This document shows, in pieces, positions 39,247-49,333 of a stretch of 64,000 nt of DNA. The position numbers and the translations under genes are program-made. This DNA comes from a virus: the IMG/VR virus record IMGVR_UViG_3300006224_000007, positions 1-64,000 of that record; one strand, given 5' to 3'. Position 1 is the first letter of the stretch. Each line of letters begins with the position of its first letter. The notes beneath the pieces were generated by a model. It saw nothing but the letters and a program-made list of their open reading frames with translations. It had not been told where the DNA came from and searched no databases.

Positions 39247-41572
39247 TCAACCACATATTCAGAAACTATTAGAAGACCGTTATTATCTTCGTGATGAAGA
39301 AGGTAATCTTCTAGAAGATGACCCAAAGCAGATGTTCTCAAGAGTAGCTATTGAAGTCTCTGAAGCAGAAACAAACTTTGATACTAAGCTTGAATGGCAA
39401 AGAAAATTCTATGACTTAATGGCGGAAAATAAATTTCTTCCTAATACTCCATTACTTATCAATGCTGGTAAACCAAAACCAGGATGCTTCTCTGCTTGTT
39501 TTGTACTGCCAGTAGAAGATTCTATGATAGGAATCTTTGAAGCAGTAAAACAATCTGCTTTGATTATGAAAGCTGGCGGTGGAGTAGGCTATAACTTTGG
39601 TCGCTTGAGAGAAAAAGGTGCGATAGTAAAATCAACTGGTCATAAAGCTAGTGGTCCTGTATCTTTCATGCAAGCATTTGATTCTATGATTGATACTGTA
39701 GCTCAAGGTGGAACTAGAAGAGGCGCGGCAATAGCTGTTCTTCCAGTATGGCATCCTGATATAGAAGAATTCATTGAAATGAAAGATGCCGGTGGGTTCA
39801 GCAATTTTAATATCTCTGTTGGTATTACAGATGACTTTATGGAAAATGTAGAAGAGGATGATGACTGGTACTTAATACCTCCAGCCTATATTTCCTTGTC
39901 AAAAATTCCCACTATGTATTTAAAAACAGTTAAAGCTAGAGAGTTATGGAATAAGATAGTAGAACATGCATGGAAAACTGGCGACCCTGGATTAGTATTT
40001 CTTGATACTATTAATAGAGCGCATCCATTAGAGGAAGAGATAGAAGCTACAAATCCTTGTGGAGAGATTCCTCTCAGACCATACGAGAGTTGTAATCTTG
40101 GTAGTATTAATCTTATGGCCTATATAACTGACAAAGGATTACAGACTCAGGGAATGGGTATGCCTAAAGCATACTACTTTGATTGGGATGCCTTAGCAAA
40201 AGATATTCCTACTATGGTTCGTTTTCTTGATGATGTTATTGATGTTAATCCTTTCCCTCTTCCCGAAATTGATAAAGCTAGTAAGGAAAGTCGTAAGATT
40301 GGTCTTGGTATTATGGGATGGGCAGATTGTCTTATCCAGATGAAAATTCCTTATGGTAGTCAAGAAGCTCTTGATTTAGCTGAACAATTAATGCTCTTTA
40401 TTAAATCCGAAGCGATTAAAGCATCATCTGAGTTAGGAAAAGAAAAAGGCTTGTATCCTCTATGTACTCATGAAGGAGAAGGTTTCGGCAGAGATAGAAG
40501 AAATGCTACTCTTCTTTGTGTCGCTCCTACTGGAACTATTAGTAGAATGGCTGGAGTTAGCTCAGGAATAGAACCTATCTTTGCTTGGGAAACTCACCAT
40601 AAACTAGTAGACCTAGAGTATGACGAAACTCATTGGGCAATTCCTGAATGGCATAAACATTGTACTGATTTAGACTGGGCAGAACCAGAAGGTGGTACAG
40701 GTAAAAAACCTAGCTGGATGAAAACAGCTAATGAGATTCCTTGGGGATGGCATCTTAAAATGCAAGCTACCTTTCAAAAGTATGTGGATAATAGTATAAG
40801 TAAAACTATTAATCTACCAAATGAAACTGCTAAAGAATGTATAGATTTAGTTTATACAGAAGCATGGAAATTAGGATTAAAAGGAATAACTATTTATAGA
40901 GATAAGTGTAAAGAGAATCAACCCTTAAATAAGATTGTTAGTCTTCCTGACTATCATATTAATGATTCTGAGCCGCTTGAACAAGCTATAGCTAAACTAC
41001 AACCTATTTATAGAAAACGTGGTCCTGTAGCACCAGGAGTAACTCATAAAGTAGATACCGGCAAGGGAAAAATCTATATCACTATTAACTATAGTGAGTA
41101 TCATTCTGAGCCAGTAGAAGTATTTATCAGATTAGGGCATCTTTCTACTTCAACTGAAGCTGCCTTAGCAGAGTACACAGGAAGACTCATTAGTTTGCTC
41201 TTGAAGCATAATATTTCTATTGATAATATTGTTCGCCAAGGAAATAAGGTATACGGAGACAATGTTTTCTGGTATAATCAAGAGTCGTTCTGTAGCTTTC
41301 CCAAGCTGATTTCTCACCTTCTCAGTTTTACTTTTGATGAAGCTATGGATATGGCTGGAATGGATTTTGATTCTATGATGGAGAATGGTCACGATGAAGA
41401 GGAAGAAGACACTCCTTATGAACCAATTCCCCATGATAAAGATTCCTTTAATGAACTTTTACACAGTAGAGTTACTGGTGGAGAGTATTGCTATGAGTGC
41501 GGTAACTATGCTATAATCGGTGAAGGTGGTTGCAAAGTATGTCAGAATTGTGGATTTGAAGAGTGCGGATAA
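39236..41572 (+). CDS. nrdJ: Class II (adenosylcobalamin-dependent) ribonucleotide reductase
   Basis: 778 residues. Landmarks: NTPLLINAGKPKPGCFSACFVLPV, KAGGGVGYNFGRLR, GTRRGAA, NPCGEIPLRPYESCNLGSINL (active-site Cys and loop) and APTGTISRMAGVSSGIEP. The C-terminus has a TSCPD-type region and a zinc ribbon (YCYECGNYA...CQNCGFEECG). A single-chain, oxygen-independent enzyme making dNTPs with B12 coenzyme, so the phage needs host cobalamin. Confidence 0.93.
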   Translation: MPHNQPHIQKLLEDRYYLRDEEGNLLEDDPKQMFSRVAIEVSEAETNFDTKLEWQRKFYDLMAENKFLPNTPLLINAGKPKPGCFSACFVLPVEDSMIGIFEAVKQSALIMKAGGGVGYNFGRLREKGAIVKSTGHKASGPVSFMQAFDSMIDTVAQGGTRRGAAIAVLPVWHPDIEEFIEMKDAGGFSNFNISVGITDDFMENVEEDDDWYLIPPAYISLSKIPTMYLKTVKARELWNKIVEHAWKTGDPGLVFLDTINRAHPLEEEIEATNPCGEIPLRPYESCNLGSINLMAYITDKGLQTQGMGMPKAYYFDWDALAKDIPTMVRFLDDVIDVNPFPLPEIDKASKESRKIGLGIMGWADCLIQMKIPYGSQEALDLAEQLMLFIKSEAIKASSELGKEKGLYPLCTHEGEGFGRDRRNATLLCVAPTGTISRMAGVSSGIEPIFAWETHHKLVDLEYDETHWAIPEWHKHCTDLDWAEPEGGTGKKPSWMKTANEIPWGWHLKMQATFQKYVDNSISKTINLPNETAKECIDLVYTEAWKLGLKGITIYRDKCKENQPLNKIVSLPDYHINDSEPLEQAIAKLQPIYRKRGPVAPGVTHKVDTGKGKIYITINYSEYHSEPVEVFIRLGHLSTSTEAALAEYTGRLISLLLKHNISIDNIVRQGNKVYGDNVFWYNQESFCSFPKLISHLLSFTFDEAMDMAGMDFDSMMENGHDEEEEDTPYEPIPHDKDSFNELLHSRVTGGEYCYECGNYAIIGEGGCKVCQNCGFEECG

Positions 41573-41582
41573 AGGAGATAAC

Positions 41583-41738
41583 ATGATTATTGTGACTGTC
41601 GATGATTATTCTGGTAAGGAAGAGAAGTTTGAAAAAGGGCATTATTGGGAGGTTCGTAGTGGATTTCTCATGATATTTTCTGCTACTTGTGAACTTCTTG
41701 CTACGTTTGATTCCTGGAAATATGTAAGAAAGGTATAA
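41583..41738 (+). CDS. Tiny hypothetical protein
   Basis: 51 residues from ATG 41583 (AAGGAGATA). Beta-rich. Unknown. Confidence 0.6.
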   Translation: MIIVTVDDYSGKEEKFEKGHYWEVRSGFLMIFSATCELLATFDSWKYVRKV

Positions 41739-41740
41739 TT

Positions 41741-41932
41741 ATGAAGTGTCCAAATTGTGGTGAGACAAGAGTATCATGGAAGAAAGAGTTATGGGGTGCT
41801 GGTGCGCCTCAATTCTGGTCTGCTAAAAAAGAAATAAAGTTTCTTTGTGGTGGAAGCTATGTTTATGATGAAGTAGAAAATACTTATGAAGAGACATATC
41901 CATGTGGGAGAAAAAATGACAACAAGAAATAA
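41741..41932 (+). CDS. Small zinc-ribbon protein
   Basis: 63 residues; CPNCGE plus later single Cys residues (LCGG, PCGR). Unknown. Confidence 0.6.
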   Translation: MKCPNCGETRVSWKKELWGAGAPQFWSAKKEIKFLCGGSYVYDEVENTYEETYPCGRKNDNKK

Positions 41933-42128
41933 AACTTTTTATGATGGAGAACTAGCTAAAATTAAGGTTGCTCTAGAAAATCCTAAGCTATATAAAAGTA
42001 AGCAAACAGATGAAATGCGTGGTATAAATGATTATCACGTTAGAGCTATAATGAAAGCCATTACTCCTATTCTCATTGAGAGTTTTGATTCTATATATGA
42101 AGAGGGTTTTCAGGATGGTGGATTATGA
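41916..42128 (+). CDS. Hypothetical helical protein
   Basis: 70 residues from ATG 41916 (GGGAGAAAA). Basic start, helical end. Unknown. Confidence 0.55.
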   Translation: MTTRNKTFYDGELAKIKVALENPKLYKSKQTDEMRGINDYHVRAIMKAITPILIESFDSIYEEGFQDGGL

Positions 42129-42391
42129 GAAAACCAAATGTAATTTGCCCAGCATGTAAAGAACTTCATCTAAAAGTTGGAAGCGATAATTATGTTGTAA
42201 TATGTGGAATCATATATGAGCAATATGAAATAGGTATGAGTAATTTTCCTAACTATACTATAGAGCCTATTCATTGTGAAGGCGATAAGTATTCAAGATG
42301 CCAAGTATGGCGTGGAGCTAAGGAAGCTGATTGGGCTAGAAAAGCAGGAAGATATTCTTCCTTAGAACAGGCAGAACAAATAAGACTATGA
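42125..42391 (+). CDS. Cys-containing hypothetical protein
   Basis: 88 residues; CPACKEL near the start and further Cys (VICG, HCEG, RCQVW). Unknown. Confidence 0.6.
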   Translation: MRKPNVICPACKELHLKVGSDNYVVICGIIYEQYEIGMSNFPNYTIEPIHCEGDKYSRCQVWRGAKEADWARKAGRYSSLEQAEQIRL

Positions 42392-42801
42392 CAAAAGAAT
42401 ACCCTTGTATTGCAATAATTCAGAGTACTGCTTACTTCAATGGGGAGCCTTATCATGATTATGAATGTACATGGGTTGGTTCTAAATATGCTGTCGTTTA
42501 CGTTAGCAAATACTTGTATGATATGGTTGGATTATCTGTCTATCCGTGGCCTTTAAAAATTCTAGAGGACGATATAGATTTTGGAAGAAGTATGGCAGTA
42601 GTCAGAAAAGATGTTGGTTGGCATTTTTGGTGGATGCTAGTTTCAATGTGGTATAAGCTATTTAGAAGTCGTGGTTATCGTCACTTTAAATGGAGAGTAG
42701 TAAAGACATTTGAAATATGGGGGTTGGCTTATCAACCTGAAGCTGAGATAACAAGTTGGAAAAATATAGGGAGAAAACGTGACAAAAGAAAAATGGGTTG
42801 A
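42388..42801 (+). CDS. Hypothetical Trp-rich protein
   Basis: 137 residues, with GWHFWWMLVSMWYKLF as a possible amphipathic or membrane-binding helix. Basic end. Unknown. Confidence 0.6.
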   Translation: MTKEYPCIAIIQSTAYFNGEPYHDYECTWVGSKYAVVYVSKYLYDMVGLSVYPWPLKILEDDIDFGRSMAVVRKDVGWHFWWMLVSMWYKLFRSRGYRHFKWRVVKTFEIWGLAYQPEAEITSWKNIGRKRDKRKMG

Positions 42802-43162
42802 TTTAATTTATGTAGCTGGTCCATATCGTGCTGAAACACATTGGTTAGTTAAACAAAACATAAGACTAGCAGAAGACGTTGGAACATTACTATGGTCTTG
42901 GGGATGGGTGCCAATAGTACCTCATTTAAACACCGAGTTTATGAACGGTGCCTATGGTCTTCCTGATTGGGTATGGCTTAAAGGCGATTTGGCTATAGTA
43001 AAAGTTTGTAAGTTTGTTGTGGTTGTTGGTTTATGGAGATATAGTCCTGGTACTATCGGAGAAATTAAATGTGCCGAAGAACATAATATACCTGTCTTAT
43101 ATTGGTCAGAAGATAAGGACAGATATTTCTTAAAAAATTACTTTGAAGATTGGAGAGATTGA
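42779..43162 (+). CDS. DUF4406/nucleoside deoxyribosyltransferase-like protein
   Basis: 127 residues, GTG start. YVAGPYRAETHWLVKQNI, WGWVPIVPHLNTEF and GTIGEIKCAEEHN are the landmarks of the DUF4406/deoxyribosyltransferase-like fold that handles nucleosides. Likely nucleotide metabolism. Confidence 0.75.
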   Translation: MTKEKWVDLIYVAGPYRAETHWLVKQNIRLAEDVGTLLWSWGWVPIVPHLNTEFMNGAYGLPDWVWLKGDLAIVKVCKFVVVVGLWRYSPGTIGEIKCAEEHNIPVLYWSEDKDRYFLKNYFEDWRD

Positions 43163-43300
43163 ATGGCTAAGAAAGAACCAGAAGATAAATGTCCTAAGTG
43201 TGGCTGTGAAAATTGGCTAGGTACTAGCCAAGGCGCTTTGTGTAAAAACTGCGGCTACATTAAAGGACAAGCACCAGTACAACCAGAGGAAACTGAATAA
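43163..43300 (+). CDS. Tiny zinc-ribbon protein
   Basis: 45 residues; CPKCGCENW and CKNCGY are paired zinc knuckles. It begins the run into the glycan cluster. Unknown. Confidence 0.6.
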   Translation: MAKKEPEDKCPKCGCENWLGTSQGALCKNCGYIKGQAPVQPEETE

Positions 43301-44329
43301 TTGAATATAAAGATTACAGGGTGTGGAGACGCTAGAGACGGCTATGGTGAGATAACTCAGAACCTAGTTTTAGCTCTGGACAAATTAGGACATAAAGTGT
43401 GGTTGAACCCTGTAAAAATCTGGTATAGAAAAGAAACTTTAAAAGAACGGACAATTGAATTACTTGAACCAGTTAAACCAGATTTTGAACTTATAATTAT
43501 GTACCCTGTTTATGATTTTGGAATGATTCATAAAAAGGCTGCAATAATGACTATGTATGAAGCTCATAAATGTCCTGATGCTTGGGTTAAAAAACTTAAT
43601 CAACTTCGTCTACCTATTATAGCTCCTAGTCAGTTTGTTGCTGATATGTTTAAAACAAGTGGAGTTAATGTAGGTATATCTGTGTTAAATCTTGGAGTAG
43701 ATACAGAGTTTTATTCTCCCAAGCTACGAGAATTTCCAGAAGGAAGACCTTTTAGATTTCTTACGATGGGCAAACTAGAGCCTAGAAAGAATGTAGAATC
43801 GGCTGTTAGATGCTTTCAAGAGTCTTTTAAAACTGAGAATGTAGAACTTATAATTAAGACAAGAGAAAGATTTTTATCAAGTAGAATTAGAAATGCTGCA
43901 CAACAAGATAAAAGAATTCGCTTAATAGAACAAACTATTTCTGAAGAAGAACTTAGAAAACTTTTTTATTATGCTGATGCCTTTGTCTATCCTAGTCGTG
44001 GAGAAGGCTTTGCTTTTCCTCCACGATTTGCAGTAGCAACTGGTATGCCAACTCTGGTAACTGATTGGAGTGCTTTAGCAGAAATTCCTGGAGCTATTAA
44101 AATTCCCATTGATGGATTAGGACCAATGCCATCTTGTGGGTTTTCCTATGGACAGGAAAAGGAACTCCATATGGCCTATATTAATGAGCCTAAGTTAATG
44201 TATGAAATGTATTGTCTTGCTACAGACAAATCCTTGTATAAAGAAGCTGCTAAGGAAGTTTTTAAAGCTAGACAAGATACTTGGGAGGACTGTGCAAACA
44301 ACTTTATTAGTATGGTGGAGGGTAAATGA
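43301..44329 (+). CDS. Glycosyltransferase group 1 (GT4-like)
   Basis: 342 residues, TTG start. ITGCGDARDGYGEITQNL, a glycine-rich start, and a C-terminal Rossmann part (FLTMGKLEPRKN, ADAFVYPSRGEGFAFPP with the E-x-G-x-G loop) typical of GT4 retaining transferases. First gene of the glycan cluster. Confidence 0.85.
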   Translation: MNIKITGCGDARDGYGEITQNLVLALDKLGHKVWLNPVKIWYRKETLKERTIELLEPVKPDFELIIMYPVYDFGMIHKKAAIMTMYEAHKCPDAWVKKLNQLRLPIIAPSQFVADMFKTSGVNVGISVLNLGVDTEFYSPKLREFPEGRPFRFLTMGKLEPRKNVESAVRCFQESFKTENVELIIKTRERFLSSRIRNAAQQDKRIRLIEQTISEEELRKLFYYADAFVYPSRGEGFAFPPRFAVATGMPTLVTDWSALAEIPGAIKIPIDGLGPMPSCGFSYGQEKELHMAYINEPKLMYEMYCLATDKSLYKEAAKEVFKARQDTWEDCANNFISMVEGK

Positions 44330-45774
44330 CTATAGCTCTTAATATGATTGTTGGACCTTATGAAGAACCTTTTCTTCATGCAGCTATAACCTCTACTCTA
44401 GACTTGGTTGATGAACTTGTTTTTGTAGATACAGCACCAGAAAATAATCCTAATCGAGAAGAGTTAGAATCCTTTAGGGAATATAATATGAAAATCATTG
44501 ATATGCCTAGAGGGGAGGATAAAGATTTTAATTTTGCTATGGCAAGAGAATTAGCAAGAACATATACAACTATGGATTGGGTTCTTCGTCTTGATGCCGA
44601 TGAAGTATTGCATGAAAAAGATATTGAAAATCTTAAACGATTTACTAATGATGATAGATTTAATACTATAGAAATTTCTTTCTACCATTTTATGGTTTAT
44701 CCTTGGCTTTATCAATATATAGAACCAAAAGGAATTCTCATGAGAACTGGCAGTTTTTCCTGGATTAAGGACGTTCATGAAGTACCAAGAACTACGGGAA
44801 GAATTCGTAAAGAACATGAGATTAAATATTTTCATTATGGATATTGCCGTGGTCAAGAGGAAGTTTTTAAACGCTGGCAACTCTATGTTGAAATTGATGG
44901 AAGACCAACATGGTATCAAGGAGTTAATCCTGCTACGATATTAGACGATAGAATATCTGTGTGTCAAAATTTCAAGGGGGAGCATCCTATAGTAGTACAG
45001 GATACGCTGGCAAAGTTATTCCATGATGTAACCCCTTTTCAAGTGAAAGAGATTCCGAGGTATAGAGTGAGTGATAAATTTGTAGGTTTACTTCTTATAA
45101 CATATAATGATAAGGAAAATCTTGAGAGAATGCTTCTTAGTTTAGAGGCAACTATAGATTATCCAACTGTACTATACATAGCAGATATGGGTTCAACCGA
45201 TGGAACCTATGATTTACTTATTGATTGGCAACAAAAAATGTTTGCAATCAATCCTTATTTCAAAGATATTATTATACAAGCTTGGCCTAATCTTGAATCC
45301 TTAACAAAAACAATGAATGTTGGTTTTAAGTCATTAATGTCTCGTCAAGAATGTGACTTTATTGGTTGGATTCATCCTGATATGCTATTTGAATCTTGCT
45401 GGTTAAGTGAGTTAGTAGCAACGTTAGACTATCATCCTGAAATTGGTAAAGCTTGCTCTTTTAATACCAGAGATGGATGGCCTGTCAGTGAAGAAATTAA
45501 AGAAGGGCAAGAACAAGCCTATTTAATTAGAAGAGGTATTCTATTTAGAATTGGCTTGTTTGATGAAAAGTTTATTGGTATTGGTGGATATGAAGATTGG
45601 GATATGAACAATCGTATACGTCAAGAAGGTTTAAAAGTAGTCATTGTTCCGCGCTCTAAGGTATGGCATAAAGGAATGCAAACCCGTTCTAGAAGAGATA
45701 CTTCAGCAGAGCAGATATATAATGCTGGAGTATATCAAACTAAATGGAAGTCTCATAAAGAAAGCATTGAATGA
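44326..45774 (+). CDS. Double-domain family 2 glycosyltransferase
   Basis: 482 residues with two GT2 domains. First: VFVDTAPE and LRLDADEV (a DxD). Second (from about residue 255): LLLITYNDKENLERM, IADMGSTDGTYD and WIHPDM, with GIGGYEDWDMNNR in the acceptor-binding region. Can build two sugar linkages. Confidence 0.85.
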   Translation: MTIALNMIVGPYEEPFLHAAITSTLDLVDELVFVDTAPENNPNREELESFREYNMKIIDMPRGEDKDFNFAMARELARTYTTMDWVLRLDADEVLHEKDIENLKRFTNDDRFNTIEISFYHFMVYPWLYQYIEPKGILMRTGSFSWIKDVHEVPRTTGRIRKEHEIKYFHYGYCRGQEEVFKRWQLYVEIDGRPTWYQGVNPATILDDRISVCQNFKGEHPIVVQDTLAKLFHDVTPFQVKEIPRYRVSDKFVGLLLITYNDKENLERMLLSLEATIDYPTVLYIADMGSTDGTYDLLIDWQQKMFAINPYFKDIIIQAWPNLESLTKTMNVGFKSLMSRQECDFIGWIHPDMLFESCWLSELVATLDYHPEIGKACSFNTRDGWPVSEEIKEGQEQAYLIRRGILFRIGLFDEKFIGIGGYEDWDMNNRIRQEGLKVVIVPRSKVWHKGMQTRSRRDTSAEQIYNAGVYQTKWKSHKESIE

Positions 45775-46361
45775 TTCATATAATTGGAGATAGTCATTCT
45801 AGATGCTTTGAGCAAGATGGTGATAAAACTATTATAGCTCATTGGCTAGGAGCGGCTACCGCTCTTAATTTATGGAAGAAGAATAAAATAATAGAAGAAA
45901 TAATCCTTACTAATGGAAGAGAAAATAAATATTGGTTTTGCTTTGGAGAAATAGATTGTAGAATTCATATCTATAATAAACATATGGAAACAGATGTTCC
46001 AGAGTATGTACTAATAACAAATACTGTTAATTCTTATGTTGTATATCTTGCCTCTTTAAAATGCAAATATGATATTAGTATTCTTCCTGCACCACCACAA
46101 GGTACTCAAGAGAATTATTTTGAATATCCTCATTATGGTACTAGAGAACATAGGCAAGAAATCACCGATTATTTCAATATGTGGCTAGAAGAAATGTGCA
46201 TAAGAGAGAAAGTACCATTCAAAGATATATGGTATAATAAACCAGATTATAGCAGACCATTATGGGATACTAAAGATTTTAAAGAAGATAAATGCCATAT
46301 AAAAAACAGTGTTGCTCGTAAGCATCTGTTTAAATATTTGGAGGAACATGAAAATAGGTGA
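45771..46361 (+). CDS. SGNH-hydrolase-like esterase
   Basis: 196 residues. Begins IIGDSHS, has FGEIDCR and a late HIKNS histidine, as in SGNH-fold acetyl-ester hydrolases. It may add or remove acetyl groups on the glycan made by its neighbours. Confidence 0.7.
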   Translation: MIHIIGDSHSRCFEQDGDKTIIAHWLGAATALNLWKKNKIIEEIILTNGRENKYWFCFGEIDCRIHIYNKHMETDVPEYVLITNTVNSYVVYLASLKCKYDISILPAPPQGTQENYFEYPHYGTREHRQEITDYFNMWLEEMCIREKVPFKDIWYNKPDYSRPLWDTKDFKEDKCHIKNSVARKHLFKYLEEHENR

Positions 46362-46983
46362 GGTAGAATATAAGGGCTTGAAATTTAAGTATCGCCATGA
46401 TACGACTGATTGGGGAATTATTAAAGAGGCGTGTGGTGGTCTTAATACTAGATTCTTTGATGTTAAACCTGGAGAATATTGGTTTGATATTGGCGCTCAT
46501 ATAGGAGCGTTCACTTGCTATGCCTTATCCAAGGGAGCAATAGTAGAGGCATTTGAGCCTGTTCCAGATAATTTTTGTTTATTAAAACAAAATGTTGCTA
46601 TTAACGGTTTTGTAGCTCCACAAGTTGAGCTTTGGAATAGTGCCATTACTAAAAATGGTGGCTTTATAAAACTTTTTATAGATACAAATAACTATGGTAA
46701 TTGTAGTATTTATGAACGTGGAACTTCACAAACGATAATAGTAGATAGTTTTCCAACATCAGATTTTGACAAGGATAATCCATATTGTTTAAAAGTAGAT
46801 ACTGAGGGTTGTGAATACGAAATTCTATCAGGATTAGATTTAACAAACTGTCAAAAACTAATATTAGAAAATCATTATTGGTTACAGCCCAAAGAAAATA
46901 CTATAGGTATCATTAAGTTAATGAACGATTATTTTAATCACTATGAAGAATATGGAGGATATATGTGCTATGCTTGGAAATGA
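46348..46983 (+). CDS. FkbM-family methyltransferase 1
   Basis: 211 residues from ATG 46348 (GGAGGAA). FDIGAHIGAFTCYAL (SAM loop), EAFEPVPDNFCLLKQN and KVDTEGCEYEIL are FkbM landmarks. Probably methylates sugar hydroxyls. Confidence 0.85.
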   Translation: MKIGEVEYKGLKFKYRHDTTDWGIIKEACGGLNTRFFDVKPGEYWFDIGAHIGAFTCYALSKGAIVEAFEPVPDNFCLLKQNVAINGFVAPQVELWNSAITKNGGFIKLFIDTNNYGNCSIYERGTSQTIIVDSFPTSDFDKDNPYCLKVDTEGCEYEILSGLDLTNCQKLILENHYWLQPKENTIGIIKLMNDYFNHYEEYGGYMCYAWK

Positions 46984-47632
46984 TAATTTAGATTTAGAAA
47001 CTATCTCTGGAGTTTCTTATTATTCTAGAAAAGATACACTAGAAAAATATATTGTACAGCAAAACTTAGCCGGTCCTTATGAGCTATTCTTTTCCATAGA
47101 ATATGGGGAAAAATGGTATGATATTGGGGCTAACATAGGTGGCTTCTGTCTTAGAGCTTGTATGCAAGGAGTACAAGAGATTATTGCTTTTGAACCTATG
47201 CCAGTTAGTTTTGAAATACTTGAGAAAAATCTAGAGATTAATAATTTTAAACAGTTCGTTACAACATATAACTATGCTCTAGTTGGTTCTGATATAGAAA
47301 ATGTTACTATCTATGAAAAGACCAATAATACTGGTGGTTGTAGTATGTATGACAAGGAGAATTTTGGTCCTATAATTACTGTTCCAGCTATTAACGTGAA
47401 TAAATTTAATTTTGATGGCTGGTGTATAAAGATGGATTGTGAAGGTGCAGAAGAACAGTTGATACCTAATATTGATTTTAGGAACGTACCAAAGTTTGCT
47501 TGTGAATATCATGCTGGATTTGTAGGCATGGATAAATATGAGTGGGATAAAAAATTCATTGAAGAAACCTTTCCTAATACATACTTTCAAGAGCTACCTT
47601 TTGATACTGTTATGATATCGGCTTGGAGATAA
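46970..47632 (+). CDS. FkbM-family methyltransferase 2
   Basis: 220 residues from ATG 46970 (GGAGG upstream). YDIGANIGGFCLRA, AFEPMPVSFEILEKN and KMDCEGAEEQLI. Overlaps copy 1 by 14 bases; similar order of motifs suggests duplication. Confidence 0.8.
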   Translation: MLGNDNLDLETISGVSYYSRKDTLEKYIVQQNLAGPYELFFSIEYGEKWYDIGANIGGFCLRACMQGVQEIIAFEPMPVSFEILEKNLEINNFKQFVTTYNYALVGSDIENVTIYEKTNNTGGCSMYDKENFGPIITVPAINVNKFNFDGWCIKMDCEGAEEQLIPNIDFRNVPKFACEYHAGFVGMDKYEWDKKFIEETFPNTYFQELPFDTVMISAWR

Positions 47633-48099
47633 TGACAAGAAAATTAGACATAGGAACAGGAAAAAAAAGACCTGATGGTTGGGAAACTTGTGACATAAGA
47701 CCAGGATGCGATTATGTTTGTAATGCTTTGCATGTTTCGTCACTAGGAAAGTTTGACCAACTATATTGCTGTATGGTGCTGGAACATTTAAATGGCTGGG
47801 AAGTTCCTCTTGCTCTAGCTGATTGGTATGAAGCATTAAACTTTGGTGGAACTTTAGAAATCATAGTTCCTGATTTAGAACATATTATGAAATTACTTCC
47901 AAGTGAAGAAGCCTTGCATAGACTCTTTGGTGGTGATAGAATACAAGATGGACCAGATGATTGTGTAGAACAATATCATAGATATGCCTTTACTAAGGAT
48001 ACGTTAGAGAAATTTGTTAAAGAGGCTGGCTTTTCTAAAATAGAAACTATAGTAAGCCCAGGTAAAATTTATTTAAAGGCGCGGAAAGGAGAAGCATGA
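47632..48099 (+). CDS. SAM-dependent methyltransferase (class I, type 11-like)
   Basis: 155 residues from ATG 47632. KLDIGTGKKRPDGW, VLEHLNGWE and YEALNFGGTLEIIVPDL are SAM-binding and post-motif strands. Cluster member; substrate unknown. Confidence 0.75.
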   Translation: MTRKLDIGTGKKRPDGWETCDIRPGCDYVCNALHVSSLGKFDQLYCCMVLEHLNGWEVPLALADWYEALNFGGTLEIIVPDLEHIMKLLPSEEALHRLFGGDRIQDGPDDCVEQYHRYAFTKDTLEKFVKEAGFSKIETIVSPGKIYLKARKGEA

Positions 48100-48890
48100 T
48101 AAGAGCAAAATTAGCAGGAGATAGAGAGATGCTGGTTATTAATGGAGATGAAGGTATCTCTGAAGAGCTTCTTCTTAAAGGATATCATGAGCCTACTTGT
48201 ACTGCTATGATGAAAAAAATAGTTTTCTATGGTAGTAATGTTCTTGAGATTGGCGCTAATATAGGTTACTATGCTTTAATAGAGGCAGAATTAGTTGGGA
48301 AAGAAGGCCATGTTTATGCTGTAGAGCCTGTTCCAAGAAATATTGAGTGCTTACAAGCTAATATTAAAGAATACAACATTACTAACATGACTACCTATCA
48401 ATTAGCAATAGGCTTTGAAAACACTTTGACAAAAATGAAACTAGCTAAGTTTTCAAACTCTGGAACTCTCATGGCAGATGATGAAGATGTTTCTCAAGGA
48501 TATAAAGATTGGTTTTATGGTTGGTTTACAGAAGAAATTGTTGTTGAACAAATGACACTTGATGATTTTAGAGAGCTTTATGGTGTTCCTATTCCAGATT
48601 TAATTAGAATGGACGTAGAGGGTTATGAGCTTGATGTTATTTCTGGAGCGCAAGCAACTTTAACACAGATGCCAAAAGAAAGCAATTTATTTATAGAGCT
48701 TCATCCTGTAGTTTTTGAGAATAAGTTAGATGCTATGTATACTATTTTAGAAAATCTTTATTCTCATGGGTTTAGACCAAGATGGTGTGAAGGAGAAGAA
48801 AACTTTCCTGTGCAACTTAAAACCTTTACCAAATATGTCTGTAGAGAAGGCGCACATTGTCCTCATGTTTTCTTTGAAAAGAGACAATAA
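48096..48890 (+). CDS. FkbM-family methyltransferase 3
   Basis: 264 residues. VLEIGANIGYYALIEAELV, YAVEPVPRNIECLQAN and RMDVEGYELDVI are the FkbM set. Longer C-terminal part than the other two. Confidence 0.85.
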   Translation: MIRAKLAGDREMLVINGDEGISEELLLKGYHEPTCTAMMKKIVFYGSNVLEIGANIGYYALIEAELVGKEGHVYAVEPVPRNIECLQANIKEYNITNMTTYQLAIGFENTLTKMKLAKFSNSGTLMADDEDVSQGYKDWFYGWFTEEIVVEQMTLDDFRELYGVPIPDLIRMDVEGYELDVISGAQATLTQMPKESNLFIELHPVVFENKLDAMYTILENLYSHGFRPRWCEGEENFPVQLKTFTKYVCREGAHCPHVFFEKRQ

Positions 48891-49333
48891 TGGATGCAAT
48901 TGTTTGTATTTCAGGAGGATTTGACCCTGTTCATGTAGGTCATGTTAGAATGATTAAAGAAGCTACAAAGTATGGTAAACTTTTAGTTATCCTTAATAAC
49001 GATAATTGGCTTAGACGGAAAAAAGGTTTCTTCTTTATGGGCCAAGAGGAACGTGCAGAAATTTTAGAGGCAATAGATGGAGTAGAATCAGTTTTCATTT
49101 CCTTGCATGAACCAGAATGTGAAGATATGTCAGTCTGTAGAGAGCTTAATCTAATAAGACCTGATGCTTTTTGTAATGGTGGAGATAGATGTGCAGGTAA
49201 TATTCCTGAGTATGAATTATGTGAAAAGTTAGGAATTGAATTGATTTTTAATGTTGGTGGAGAAAAAATACAGTCCTCTAGTGAGCTTGTAGAAAAGGCT
49301 AAAGGAAGAGCTAGAACTTATTTGGAGATATAA
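48890..49333 (+). CDS. Nucleotidyltransferase (cytidylyltransferase/RfaE-C-like)
   Basis: 147 residues. SGGFDPVHVGHVRMI has the HxGH active site, and NGGDR with IPEYELCEKLGIE and NVGGEKIQSSSELV matches HldE/glycerol-phosphate-type enzymes. It activates a sugar or polyol phosphate for the glycosyltransferases. Confidence 0.85.
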   Translation: MDAIVCISGGFDPVHVGHVRMIKEATKYGKLLVILNNDNWLRRKKGFFFMGQEERAEILEAIDGVESVFISLHEPECEDMSVCRELNLIRPDAFCNGGDRCAGNIPEYELCEKLGIELIFNVGGEKIQSSSELVEKAKGRARTYLEI

